A stretch of 18,740 nt of DNA from JBBSTY01 sp038235385. Lineage in GTDB: Bacteria > Actinomycetota > Acidimicrobiia > Acidimicrobiales > Acidimicrobilacustridaceae. The position numbers and the translations under genes are program-made. Below are positions 1-6,441 of the stretch, in pieces. Location: the NCBI GenBank assembly GCA_038235385.1, contig JBBSTY010000079.1:1-18740 (forward strand). The letters are read 5' to 3'. The number at the start of each line of letters is the position of its first letter. Position 1 is the stretch's first letter. The notes under the pieces are model-generated. The model was not told where the DNA came from. It did not search any database and was given only the letters and a program-made list of their open reading frames with translations.

Positions 1-14
1 GCCGGCCACCCCCC

Positions 15-51
15 CCCGGACCCGCACGACCTCCCAGCTTGCGGGTCCGGG
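15..51. terminator. Strong hairpin downstream of the SDR gene
   Basis: An 11-bp perfect inverted repeat (positions 15-25 pair with 41-51, and A26-T40 extends it) encloses a loop of about 13-15 nt. It lies roughly 70 bp beyond the minus-strand stop of the SDR gene at 122. There is no T-tract on either side, so it is not a canonical intrinsic terminator. A terminator-like or mRNA-stabilising role is inferred from position only. No gene is visible in bases 1-119. Confidence 0.4.
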
Positions 52-121
52 CGCGTCCGGGCTCAGGTGGCGTGCGGCTCGACGGGCGGGCGGGCTCGCG
101 TCAGGTGGGCGAACGGGCAGC

Positions 122-907
122 TCAGAGATCGGGCAGGTGCATGTCGAGGTTGGGCTCCTCGAGGCCGCCGTCGATCTCGATGATCTTCCCCGTGACCCAC
201 GACGACGCGGCCGACGCGAGGTACAGCACGCCGAGGGCGATGTCGTCGGGATCGCCGAGGCGACGCAGCGGGGTGCGCCGAACCATCTCCTCGTGCAGGT
301 CGGAGTTCTCGAGCACCACCTCGAGCGCCGACGTCGCGGTGGAGCCCACCGCGATGGCGTTGACCCGTACCTTCGGAGCGAGATCGGCGGCGAGCAGGCG
401 GGTCATGTGGGTCAGCGCCGCCTTGGCCGTGCCGTAGCCGACGAACCCTCGATCGCGCAGCCGACCGATCGCCGAGGAGATGTTGATCACCGAGCCGCCG
501 GATTCGAGCAGGTGGGGTGTGGCCGCCTTGGTCAGCGCGAACGCGGTGGTGACGTTGAAGTGGAAGGCGCGCTCCATGAACCCGGCCGAGGTCTCGAGGA
601 ACGTGCGCGGCATCGATCCACCGGCGTTGTTCACCACGATGTCGAGCCGCCCGAAGCGCTCGACGGACTCGGCCACGAGATGATCGAGCTCGTCGAGCTC
701 GTTGACGTCGAGCGGCACCACCAGTGCCTGACGGCCGAGGGCGCGCACCTCGTCGGCGACGACCTCGAGCTGGCCCTCGGTGCGTGACGCGAGCACGACA
801 TCGGCGCCCGCCTCGGCCAGGACCCGTGCGCTCGCGGCGCCGATCCCCCGACCCGCCCCGGTGACGACCGCGACCTGATCGGTGAGTTGGAAGCGTTCGA
901 GCGCCAT
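122..907 (-). CDS. SDR-family NAD(P)-dependent oxidoreductase
   Basis: A 261-residue classical short-chain dehydrogenase/reductase of normal family length, predicted to be a soluble NAD(P)-dependent oxidoreductase of an alcohol/ketone substrate that cannot be named. The cofactor motif TGAGRGIG is at residues 17-24 and NNAG at 93-96. The catalytic set is Ser145, Tyr158 and Lys162 (YGTAK). The C-terminal half has the usual RxNAIAVG and VTGKIIEIDGG segments. The start is ATG at 907, because a purine-rich GGGAAGGA site sits 6 nt upstream on the minus strand and homologues begin just before the Rossmann strand. A longer reading to 997 adds a non-family N-terminus. It is divergent from the LLM oxidoreductase at 1188 across 280 bp. 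With the EthD and LLM genes nearby, a role in degrading a lipid, terpenoid or aromatic compound is plausible but inferred. Confidence 0.93.
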   Translation of the reverse strand: MALERFQLTDQVAVVTGAGRGIGAASARVLAEAGADVVLASRTEGQLEVVADEVRALGRQALVVPLDVNELDELDHLVAESVERFGRLDIVVNNAGGSMPRTFLETSAGFMERAFHFNVTTAFALTKAATPHLLESGGSVINISSAIGRLRDRGFVGYGTAKAALTHMTRLLAADLAPKVRVNAIAVGSTATSALEVVLENSDLHEEMVRRTPLRRLGDPDDIALGVLYLASAASSWVTGKIIEIDGGLEEPNLDMHLPDL

Positions 908-1187
908 GGGTGTCCTTCCCGGTGGAAACGGCCGGTTCGGGTTCCGACACGTCGACCGGTCCGACGACCGGCCGGCCCACGGTACTCCCCGCTGCACCCC
1001 GCATCTGATGCCGCGTCAGGAATCGCACCCGAGCCCGGAGGACCCTCGCCGAGCGGCCGGAACCCACCTGATCATGTCCGCCTGCGACCGCCATCGGACC
1101 GGGTCCACGTCGTTGAACGACACGAAGCCCGCTACGTTGTCGGCGCGCTCGCGCGCTCGCGAACGCCGGATCGATCAAGGGGAACAG
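908..1187. promoter_or_regulatory. Divergent intergenic region, SDR / LLM oxidoreductase
   Basis: A 280-bp gap between the divergent starts at 907 and 1188, with no convincing gene in it. Possible promoter elements for the rightward gene are TTGAAC (1113-1118) and TACGTT (1133-1138), but their 14-bp spacing is short. A duplicated GCGCGCTC unit lies at about 1143-1158. The inverted elements GGCCGGT (about 929) and ACCGGCC (about 968) could be an operator. All of this is tentative. Confidence 0.3.
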
Positions 1188-2072
1188 ATGCGCATCGGGA
1201 TCTTCACCGAACGCAAGACCGTCGACGAGCTCGTCGCCGACATCGCGGATGCCGCCGAGCGAGGGTTCGAGAGCGCGTGGGTGCCCCAGATCTTCGGGAT
1301 CGACGCGATGACCGCGCTGGCGGTCGTCGCGCGCGAGGTGCCCGGCATCGCGCTCGGCACCGCGGTCGTGCCCACCTATCCCCGCCATCCGTCGATGATC
1401 GCCGCCCAGGCCCTCACGCTGAACCAGATCAGCGGTGGCCGGTTCTCCCTCGGGATCGGGCTGTCGCACCAGATCGTGATCGAGTCGATGTTCGGCTTCT
1501 CCTACGACAAGCCGGTGCGCCACCTCCGCGAGTACCTGTCGATCCTCATGCCCCTCGCGCACGGAGAGACGTCCGCCTTCGCCGGCGAGACGCTCACCGG
1601 CAACCTGGCGCTGGAGATCCCCGGCGCCACCCCGTTGCCCGTGCTCGTGGCGGCGCTCGGTGCGCAGATGCTCCGCGTGGCCGGTACCCGTACCGAGGGA
1701 ACCGTCACGTGGATGACCGGACCCGACACCATCGAGTCCCACGTGGCGCCGTCGATCTCGTCGGCGGCCGCCGACGCCGGACGCGACGCTCCCCGGATCG
1801 TGTCCGCCCTCCCGGTGTGCGTCACCGACGACGAGGCGGCGGCACGCGAGAGCGCCGGCAAGAACTTCGCCATCTACGGTCAGCTCCCCTCGTACCGGGC
1901 CATGCTCGACCGCGAGGGTGCCGCCGGCCCGGCCGACGTGGCGCTGGTCGGCACCGCCGACCAGGTCCGCGCCGGTGTCGAGCGCATGTTCGAGGCGGGC
2001 ACCACCGAGTTCGTCGCCGTGCCGTTCGCCAACCGCGACGCCACCCTCGAGGCGCTCCAGGAGCTGCTCTGA
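1188..2072 (+). CDS. LLM class F420-dependent oxidoreductase (MSMEG_4879-like)
   Basis: A 294-residue protein of the bacterial luciferase-like fold. Such TIM-barrel enzymes in actinobacteria use reduced coenzyme F420 for hydride transfer; the substrate is not known here. The sequence opens MRIGIF and continues with the barrel signature GIALGTAVVPTYPRHP, then GRFSLGIGLSH and a C-terminal segment ending in a GTADQVRAGVERMFEAGTTEF-like repeat typical of the family. It most resembles the TIGR03564 (MSMEG_4879) subfamily, from memory. The ATG at 1188 is chosen because AAGGGGA lies 5 nt upstream and the barrel starts immediately after it. An upstream in-frame extension to 882 is not protein-like. 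The gene is divergent from the SDR and convergent with the EthD gene. Confidence 0.92.
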   Translation: MRIGIFTERKTVDELVADIADAAERGFESAWVPQIFGIDAMTALAVVAREVPGIALGTAVVPTYPRHPSMIAAQALTLNQISGGRFSLGIGLSHQIVIESMFGFSYDKPVRHLREYLSILMPLAHGETSAFAGETLTGNLALEIPGATPLPVLVAALGAQMLRVAGTRTEGTVTWMTGPDTIESHVAPSISSAAADAGRDAPRIVSALPVCVTDDEAAARESAGKNFAIYGQLPSYRAMLDREGAAGPADVALVGTADQVRAGVERMFEAGTTEFVAVPFANRDATLEALQELL

Positions 2073-2120
2073 CCACCTGCTCATCGGGTCGTTCGCCGTG
2101 GCCACCGATCGGTCGGTGGC

Positions 2121-2183
2121 GATCAGGGCGTGGCGATCAGGGCGTGGCGATCAGGGCGTGGCGATCAGGGCGTGGCGATCAGG
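2121..2183. repeat. 14-bp tandem repeat, about 4.5 copies
   Basis: The unit GATCAGGGCGTGGC occurs perfectly at 2121-2134, 2135-2148, 2149-2162 and 2163-2176, followed by a 7-base partial copy at 2177-2183. It lies between the convergent LLM (ends 2072) and EthD (ends 2179) genes. The EthD stop codon (TCA on the plus strand, 2179-2181) lies in the last partial copy. The perfect identity suggests recent slippage (VNTR-like). The unit is too short for CRISPR and has no spacers. Confidence 0.95.
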
Positions 2184-2919
2184 AGGGTGCGCTCGGCAGG
2201 CTCTTGAGGATCCACTCGCTCATCGTGTTGTTGCGGGTGGCGTCGAGATCGATGAACTGCACGATGTGGTCGAACATGGTCTTCTGGTTGCGCGCCATGC
2301 GCTCGGGGTCGCCGTCGGCGTTGTAGAACCGCATGGGATCCACGATGTGCTCGCCGCTCGGCCACGCCTCCTCGACGATCCCCATGAACGGCGGCGCGTC
2401 GGGCGTGAGGGGTCGCGCCACGGCGTTGCGCACGTAGCGCATGCGCGGCTGCACCTCGGCCGACATCGGCGAGATCCGGGTGTGCCAGAAGTCGATCCAG
2501 TCGAGGTGCGCCATCCCCCGCTTGAGCGGGAAGAAGCTGCAGGTCAACACGGCTGGTGAGCGCTCGCCGTCGGGCCAGTCGCGCGGACCCGACCACCGGC
2601 TCTCGCCGTAGTCGGTGTAGAGCGACTCGGTGACCACGTACCCGGCGATCCGCTCGGCGACATCGGTGAGCACCGCCTCGAAGGGGTGGCGGTCGTCGCA
2701 GCGCTGCAGCCAGATCGACACGATCGCGCTCACCTGGGGATCGCCGTCGGTCGGAGGGATCGGGGGCGGGACCTGGGCGTGATCGTCGTCGAGGTCCATC
2801 GTCAGGGCAACCGGTTCGAGGTCGAGGAGACGGAAGCCGACCTCGTCGATCATCGTCGTGCGCACCCCCTCCGGCGTCGTGCCCTCGGGCAACCACACCA
2901 GGTACATGAGCTTCTCCAC
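2179..2919 (-). CDS. EthD-domain protein
   Basis: A 246-residue protein with an EthD-like ferredoxin-fold (dimeric alpha/beta barrel) region, best seen at residues 125-190. That region contains KRG...LDWIDFWHTRISPMS, then RYVRNAVA and GIVEEAWPS, matching the family pattern of an aspartate/histidine-containing helix followed by a Y-x-x-N strand. The N-terminal half (KLMYLVWLPEG onward) looks like a second, degenerate copy. EthD proteins occur in ether, alkane, steroid and polyketide gene clusters, usually without a proven reaction. The GTG at 2919 is preferred because GGAGG lies 5 nt upstream. The internal ATG at 2907 also has a GGAG at 6 nt and is an alternative. It is divergent from the F420 oxidoreductase at 3050 and its end overlaps the 14-bp repeat. 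Confidence 0.85.
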   Translation of the reverse strand: MEKLMYLVWLPEGTTPEGVRTTMIDEVGFRLLDLEPVALTMDLDDDHAQVPPPIPPTDGDPQVSAIVSIWLQRCDDRHPFEAVLTDVAERIAGYVVTESLYTDYGESRWSGPRDWPDGERSPAVLTCSFFPLKRGMAHLDWIDFWHTRISPMSAEVQPRMRYVRNAVARPLTPDAPPFMGIVEEAWPSGEHIVDPMRFYNADGDPERMARNQKTMFDHIVQFIDLDATRNNTMSEWILKSLPSAPS

Positions 2920-3037
2920 GACGGCCTCCGTTGCTGTTGCCCGACGTCTCGGCGCTGCCGTCCCAACCGGCCGGCGAGGCCGAGCATAGGGGGCGTCGAG
3001 CGGAGCTGACGATCCGTCAGGCCCGCTCCCCACGACG

Positions 3038-3043
3038 TACCAT
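3038..3043 (+). promoter_or_regulatory. Putative -10 box of a leaderless promoter
   Basis: TACCAT is followed by exactly 6 nt and then the ATG at 3050, so transcription would begin at or next to the start codon. No Shine-Dalgarno site is visible. The -35 region is not recognisable, which is common in actinobacteria. Confidence 0.45.
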
Positions 3044-3049
3044 GCCGCG

Positions 3050-3925
3050 ATGAAGTGGACCGTTCCGTTCCCGTTGTTCGCCGCCGACCACCTCGTGCCC
3101 ATGGCCGTCGCCGCCGAAGCGGCGGGCTTCGACACCATCGCCATGCCGGACTCGATCTTCTACCCCGAGACCGTGTCCGCCGAGTATCCGTACTCGGCCG
3201 ACGGAGGCCGGTTCTGGGAACCGGAGACCCCGTTCGTCGATCCCTTCGTGGGCATCTCCGCCATGATCGCCGTGACCGACCGGATCCGGTTCACCACCAA
3301 CGTCGTGAAGCTGCCGTTGCGCGACCCGCTGCTGGTCGCCAAGCAGCTCACCTCGATGGCGGTGCTCTCGAAGAACCGGATGAGCATCGGGGTCGGGTTG
3401 AGTTGGATCCCCGAGGAGTTCACCTGGACCCGAACCGAGATGCGCACCCGGGGCAAGCGCGCCGATGAGATGATCGAGATCATCCAGTTGCTCGCCGCCG
3501 GCAACGGCCCCGAGTTCGTCGAGTACCACGGGCGCCACTACGACTTCGACCGGCTGATGATGTCCCCCGCCCCCGATCGGCCGCTCCCCGTGTACGTCGG
3601 CGGTCTGTCCGACCCGGGGTACCGGCGCGCCGCCCGTCTCGCCGACGGGTGGATCTCGGTGCAGAACACCGAAGCCGAGATCACCCACGCCGTCAGCGAG
3701 ATCAACCGCTACCGCGCCGAGTACGGGCGCGCCGACCGACCCTTCGAGTTCAACGTCCTCTGCACCGACGTGTTCGACCTCGACGGCTACCGGCGTCTGG
3801 CCGAAGCGGGGGTCACCGAGCTCCAGGTGGTGCCGTGGTACTTCACGGGCAACGATCCCGAGGACCTGCAGAACCGCGTCGATTCGCTGGCCTGGTGGGC
3901 CGACACCGTCATCGCCGCCTACTGA
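3050..3925 (+). CDS. LLM class F420-dependent oxidoreductase (TIGR03619-like)
   Basis: A 291-residue luciferase-like TIM-barrel oxidoreductase, probably F420H2-dependent, with unknown substrate. Visible features are the N-terminal AAEAAGFDTIAMPDSIF, DRIRFTTNVVKLPLRDP, the barrel strand MSIGVGLSWIPEEF, the phosphate-contact strand PLPVYVGG and ARLADGWISVQ. The pattern fits the TIGR03619/Rv2161c-type group from memory. The acidic and aromatic insert near residues 45-60 (YPYSADGGRFWEPETPF) is typical of this group. The start is ATG 3050, directly preceded by a TACCAT box at leaderless spacing. An in-frame upstream start is not needed. It is divergent from the EthD gene (130 bp between starts), so the two may share control. 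Confidence 0.93.
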   Translation: MKWTVPFPLFAADHLVPMAVAAEAAGFDTIAMPDSIFYPETVSAEYPYSADGGRFWEPETPFVDPFVGISAMIAVTDRIRFTTNVVKLPLRDPLLVAKQLTSMAVLSKNRMSIGVGLSWIPEEFTWTRTEMRTRGKRADEMIEIIQLLAAGNGPEFVEYHGRHYDFDRLMMSPAPDRPLPVYVGGLSDPGYRRAARLADGWISVQNTEAEITHAVSEINRYRAEYGRADRPFEFNVLCTDVFDLDGYRRLAEAGVTELQVVPWYFTGNDPEDLQNRVDSLAWWADTVIAAY

Positions 3926-4013
3926 CCGACCCGTCGTCGCCCACCGATCCGGCGTGGCACCGCGACCCCCGGGGCCTCGGCGACACGCACGGACCGCAGG
4001 CGGGTGTCAAGGC

Positions 4014-4706
4014 TCAGCTGGGGACGGCGTTGATGGTGAACTGCCAGTTGACGACGACGCCGTCCTCGTCCGGCCGCAGCTGCAGGGTGGGTGCGTAGCC
4101 GGGGCGGGGGTCGCCGGGGAAGTAGCGGCCGGGATCGACCTCGCCGCGTTCCATCGCCGGCAGCGCGCTGGCCAGGTAGTCGCTGATGGCCTGGCGGTCG
4201 CCACCGAACCGGGCCACGAACGCGTCGATGCGCTCGTCCCACGCCCCGTCGTGCAGCTGGGTGGTGGCCAGCTTCACGGTGCTGATCGTGCCGTCGCGCC
4301 CGGCGTCGCCGATGGCGAGCCCGAACGAGCCAGTGACGACGTCGCCGCCGGGCAGGGTGAGCACGACCGCCACACCGTCGCGGCCGAGCGTCTCGGCCGA
4401 GACGACATCCTCGAACCGGCTGCCCAGATCACGGGGCGACCGAGGTCGGGAGAGGTCCCACTCGGCTCGGACGGTGTCGGTGCCCGATCCGCTGTTCGTG
4501 GTCTCGGTGGTCATGGCGCCTCCTTCGGGAGGGGTCGGGTCGGCGGTGCAGGCCGTGAGCGCGAGCACGGCCACGGGTGCAACGAGTGCGGCGATCAGAC
4601 GGAGTCCGCCCGACCGGTTCGACCGGTTCGATCGGACCGGCCCGGACGGCTGGGTCCGATCCCGGGGCAGTCGAGGTGCGGCGGCGACGGCGGGGGGTTC
4701 GGTCAC
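4014..4706 (-). CDS. Uncharacterised lipoprotein downstream of the WXG100-fusion gene
   Basis: A 230-residue protein with a long basic N-terminus, a hydrophobic stretch (LIAALVAPVAVLA, about residues 37-50) and a lipobox LTAC whose Cys would be lipidated. This predicts an outer-face, membrane-anchored lipoprotein. The mature part has a Thr/Pro/Gly linker and then about 160 residues of predicted mixed alpha/beta sequence that I do not recognise. Pieces include VAVVLTLPGGDVVTGSFG, RIDAFVARFGGDRQAISDYL and VVVNWQFTINAVPS. The start is GTG at 4706, the only start codon found before the signal. Its Shine-Dalgarno is poor, and the GTG overlaps a TGA of another frame (GTGA). It follows the WXG100-fusion gene on the same strand after 148 bp, so the two may be co-expressed. 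An immunity or tethering role is speculation. Confidence 0.75.
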   Translation of the reverse strand: MTEPPAVAAAPRLPRDRTQPSGPVRSNRSNRSGGLRLIAALVAPVAVLALTACTADPTPPEGGAMTTETTNSGSGTDTVRAEWDLSRPRSPRDLGSRFEDVVSAETLGRDGVAVVLTLPGGDVVTGSFGLAIGDAGRDGTISTVKLATTQLHDGAWDERIDAFVARFGGDRQAISDYLASALPAMERGEVDPGRYFPGDPRPGYAPTLQLRPDEDGVVVNWQFTINAVPS

Positions 4707-4854
4707 GGGGCCACGCTGGGCAGGGCGCCACGCCGCCCCGGGTCGGGCGCCGCCGAGGTGGCCGTCGGGCCCATCGGCGGGGCGGGTCGGGCCCCGGGTC
4801 GAGGTCGAGGGCCGGTGTTCTCGGTCGGGGTCCCGGTCGGGTCCTGGGTCGGGG
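4707..4854. other. G/C-repetitive spacer between fusion protein and lipoprotein genes
   Basis: A spacer of 148 bp rich in GTCGGG/GGTC repeats on the plus strand (4780-4860). Read on the minus strand in a frame different from the upstream gene, it encodes a Pro/Thr-rich stretch (PTQDPTGTPTENTG and onward) that ends in a TGA overlapping the lipoprotein GTG. No promoter is evident. Confidence 0.5.
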
Positions 4855-6306
4855 TCACTGGTCGACGTCGATCTTCCAGCCGGTGAGCATGTGCTCGAAG
4901 ATGTCGTCGATGCGGTTCAGGGTGGTGAGGTCGCCGGCTCGGTCGCCGACCGGGGTCTCGAGCACCGACAGCACGTCCGAGCGCGGAAGGTCGAGGTAGG
5001 TGGGCAGCGTGTCCTGTTGGATGAGCGCCCACCGGTCGTCGAAGTTGGCGATGTTGCCGTCGGGCAGCGGCGTGGTGATGGTGACGGTCCCCTGGACGGG
5101 GTTGTCGCCGCTGACCCCGATGTGCGGGATGGGTCCCAGACCCGGGAGGTCGCGTGGCGTGCCCACGTAGACGTCGTCGGGTCCGACCCCGATCGGGAAG
5201 CTGGCCTCCCACGGGAAGACGTCGGCGTAGCCCTGCGCGCCGGGTACCGACGGTTCGCCGACGAGCGTCATCAGGTAGGTGAGCGCCGGTCCGGTGACCC
5301 GTCGGTTGTACATGGCGTCGTACTCGTCACGGATGATCTCGGACTGCTCTCGGCGCAGCAGCGCCTCGTTGCCCTGCTGCAAGAGGGCGTCGTCGCCGGT
5401 GCGATGACCCTCGTCGATCATCTCCCACGCCTCGAGCACATCGGGGCCGACGGTGCCGTCCTCGACCATGGCCTCGATGCCGGCCAGCCCGTCGGTGGTG
5501 TACGCCTCGTGCTGCGGCGCCATGTCCATGAAGATCTCGCGCTGCATGTCGAGGAAGGTCCGCTCGTAGTAGCGGAACTCGTCCTCGAGCTCCTGCGCGC
5601 TCATGGAGGCGAGCTCGCGGAGGCTGCTCCCCACCCCGCCGGGGAACATCACGTCGAGCACGTCGTCGATCGACACGCCCGGCGGCAGCCGGTCGAAGAA
5701 CGGGTTGTCGATGAGCCGACGCGCCATGTCGGCCAGATCGGCGAACGAGTCGAGATCCTGGAACCCGGCGTAGAAGCTGGGACCGATCAGCGCGGCCATG
5801 CCTGCCCACAGCAGCTCGGGGTGGTCGCGGTAGAGCTGCGCGTAGTACTCGTAGACCGCCTCGATGTTGGCGCGGTTGCCGTCGACGCCGGCGTTCGGGT
5901 CCCACGAGTCGGGGTCGATCCCGGCGTGCTGGTACGCCTGGTCGAGGTAGTCGTCACCCGTCGGAGGTCCACCACTCGGCGGCGGGATGCCGGGAACCTG
6001 CGACCCCGGCCCGCCACCCCAGGCCGACCCGCCGGCCGCTTCGCTCGTACGGGTCTGCTCCTCGGCGTTGCGTTCGAGCGCCGCCGACGCCCGCTCGAGC
6101 AGCGTGGCCACCTCGGCGAGCGATCGCCGCCGGTGCTGGTGCCAGTCGGCGCGGAACGTCTCGGCCGCCGGGCCGGCCCACGGCGCGGTGCGGAGGATGC
6201 CGTCGAGGTCCTGCCACGACCGGTCGAGCCGCTGGCCGGCGCGCCGCATGGTCTGGGCGAGCGACACCAGTTCCTGTGGGTTGCTCCCGACCATCTCGGC
6301 GACCAT
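4855..6306 (-). CDS. WXG100-like N-terminal domain fused to large unnamed domain
   Basis: A 483-residue protein. Residues 1-95 form a WXG100-like helical hairpin: helix NPQELVSLAQTMRRAGQRLD, turn PWAGPAAETF with WxG at 43-45, then helix LAEVATLLERASAALERNAE. Residues 96-118 are a Gly/Pro linker. Residues 120-483 are a mostly helical domain with striking motifs: NRANIEAVYEYYAQLY then PELLWAGMA (about 143-172), MQREIFMDMAPQHEAY (about 253-270), and NEALLRREQSEIIRDEY (about 310-330). The C-terminal third is more beta-like. The motif order recalls DUF2515-like proteins, a weak memory-based resemblance. WXG100 proteins are exported by type VII secretion, but no ESX component is in the window and no YxxxD/E tail follows helix 2. 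The ATG at 6306 has AGAAGGG about 7 nt upstream; ATG 6294 is an alternative. Confidence 0.85.
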   Translation of the reverse strand: MVAEMVGSNPQELVSLAQTMRRAGQRLDRSWQDLDGILRTAPWAGPAAETFRADWHQHRRRSLAEVATLLERASAALERNAEEQTRTSEAAGGSAWGGGPGSQVPGIPPPSGGPPTGDDYLDQAYQHAGIDPDSWDPNAGVDGNRANIEAVYEYYAQLYRDHPELLWAGMAALIGPSFYAGFQDLDSFADLADMARRLIDNPFFDRLPPGVSIDDVLDVMFPGGVGSSLRELASMSAQELEDEFRYYERTFLDMQREIFMDMAPQHEAYTTDGLAGIEAMVEDGTVGPDVLEAWEMIDEGHRTGDDALLQQGNEALLRREQSEIIRDEYDAMYNRRVTGPALTYLMTLVGEPSVPGAQGYADVFPWEASFPIGVGPDDVYVGTPRDLPGLGPIPHIGVSGDNPVQGTVTITTPLPDGNIANFDDRWALIQQDTLPTYLDLPRSDVLSVLETPVGDRAGDLTTLNRIDDIFEHMLTGWKIDVDQ

Positions 6307-6335
6307 CGACCGACCCTTCTCTCGTCCGGCCTCGG

Positions 6336-6341
6336 ATGGTA
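6336..6341 (-). promoter_or_regulatory. Putative -10 box for the WXG100-fusion gene
   Basis: TACCAT on the minus strand lies 29 bp upstream of the ATG at 6306. The predicted leader would contain the AGAAGGG ribosome-binding site. No clear -35 is seen. Confidence 0.3.
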
Positions 6342-6364
6342 TCGACCGCAGACCGTCCCGAGTA

Positions 6365-6380
6365 CGGGGAGAAGTCCCCG
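6365..6380. promoter_or_regulatory. Palindrome in divergent promoter region
   Basis: CGGGGA-GAAG-TCCCCG is a perfect 6-bp inverted repeat with a 4-nt centre. It sits between the divergent WXG100-fusion (6306) and DUF4436 (6442) genes and upstream of the putative -10 of the former. It is a candidate operator for coordinated control, though it could equally be a chance GC-rich palindrome. Confidence 0.3.
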
Positions 6381-6441
6381 CCGGCAGGCGATCCCCGGAC
6401 GACGAGTTGTCTCGAGCGGCGCCGGCCGCGACGGTTGAGCC

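Noticed and set aside
10..17. Run of eight C residues as a possible frameshift or phase-variation tract
   Set aside because: It lies at the window edge outside any recognisable gene, and a short homopolymer is expected in this base composition.
63..2105. A 680-codon open frame on the minus strand
   Set aside because: It is an Arg/Gly/His-rich shadow of the SDR and LLM genes caused by high GC; the product has no family-like segments.
2121..2183. Tandem repeat considered as a CRISPR array or iteron origin
   Set aside because: The unit is only 14 bp with no spacers. No cas, rep or AT-rich origin features lie nearby.
4186..6438. A 750-codon open frame on the plus strand
   Set aside because: It is antisense to the lipoprotein and WXG100-fusion genes, which have clear signal, domain and ribosome-site evidence; the plus frame is low-complexity and crosses two genes.
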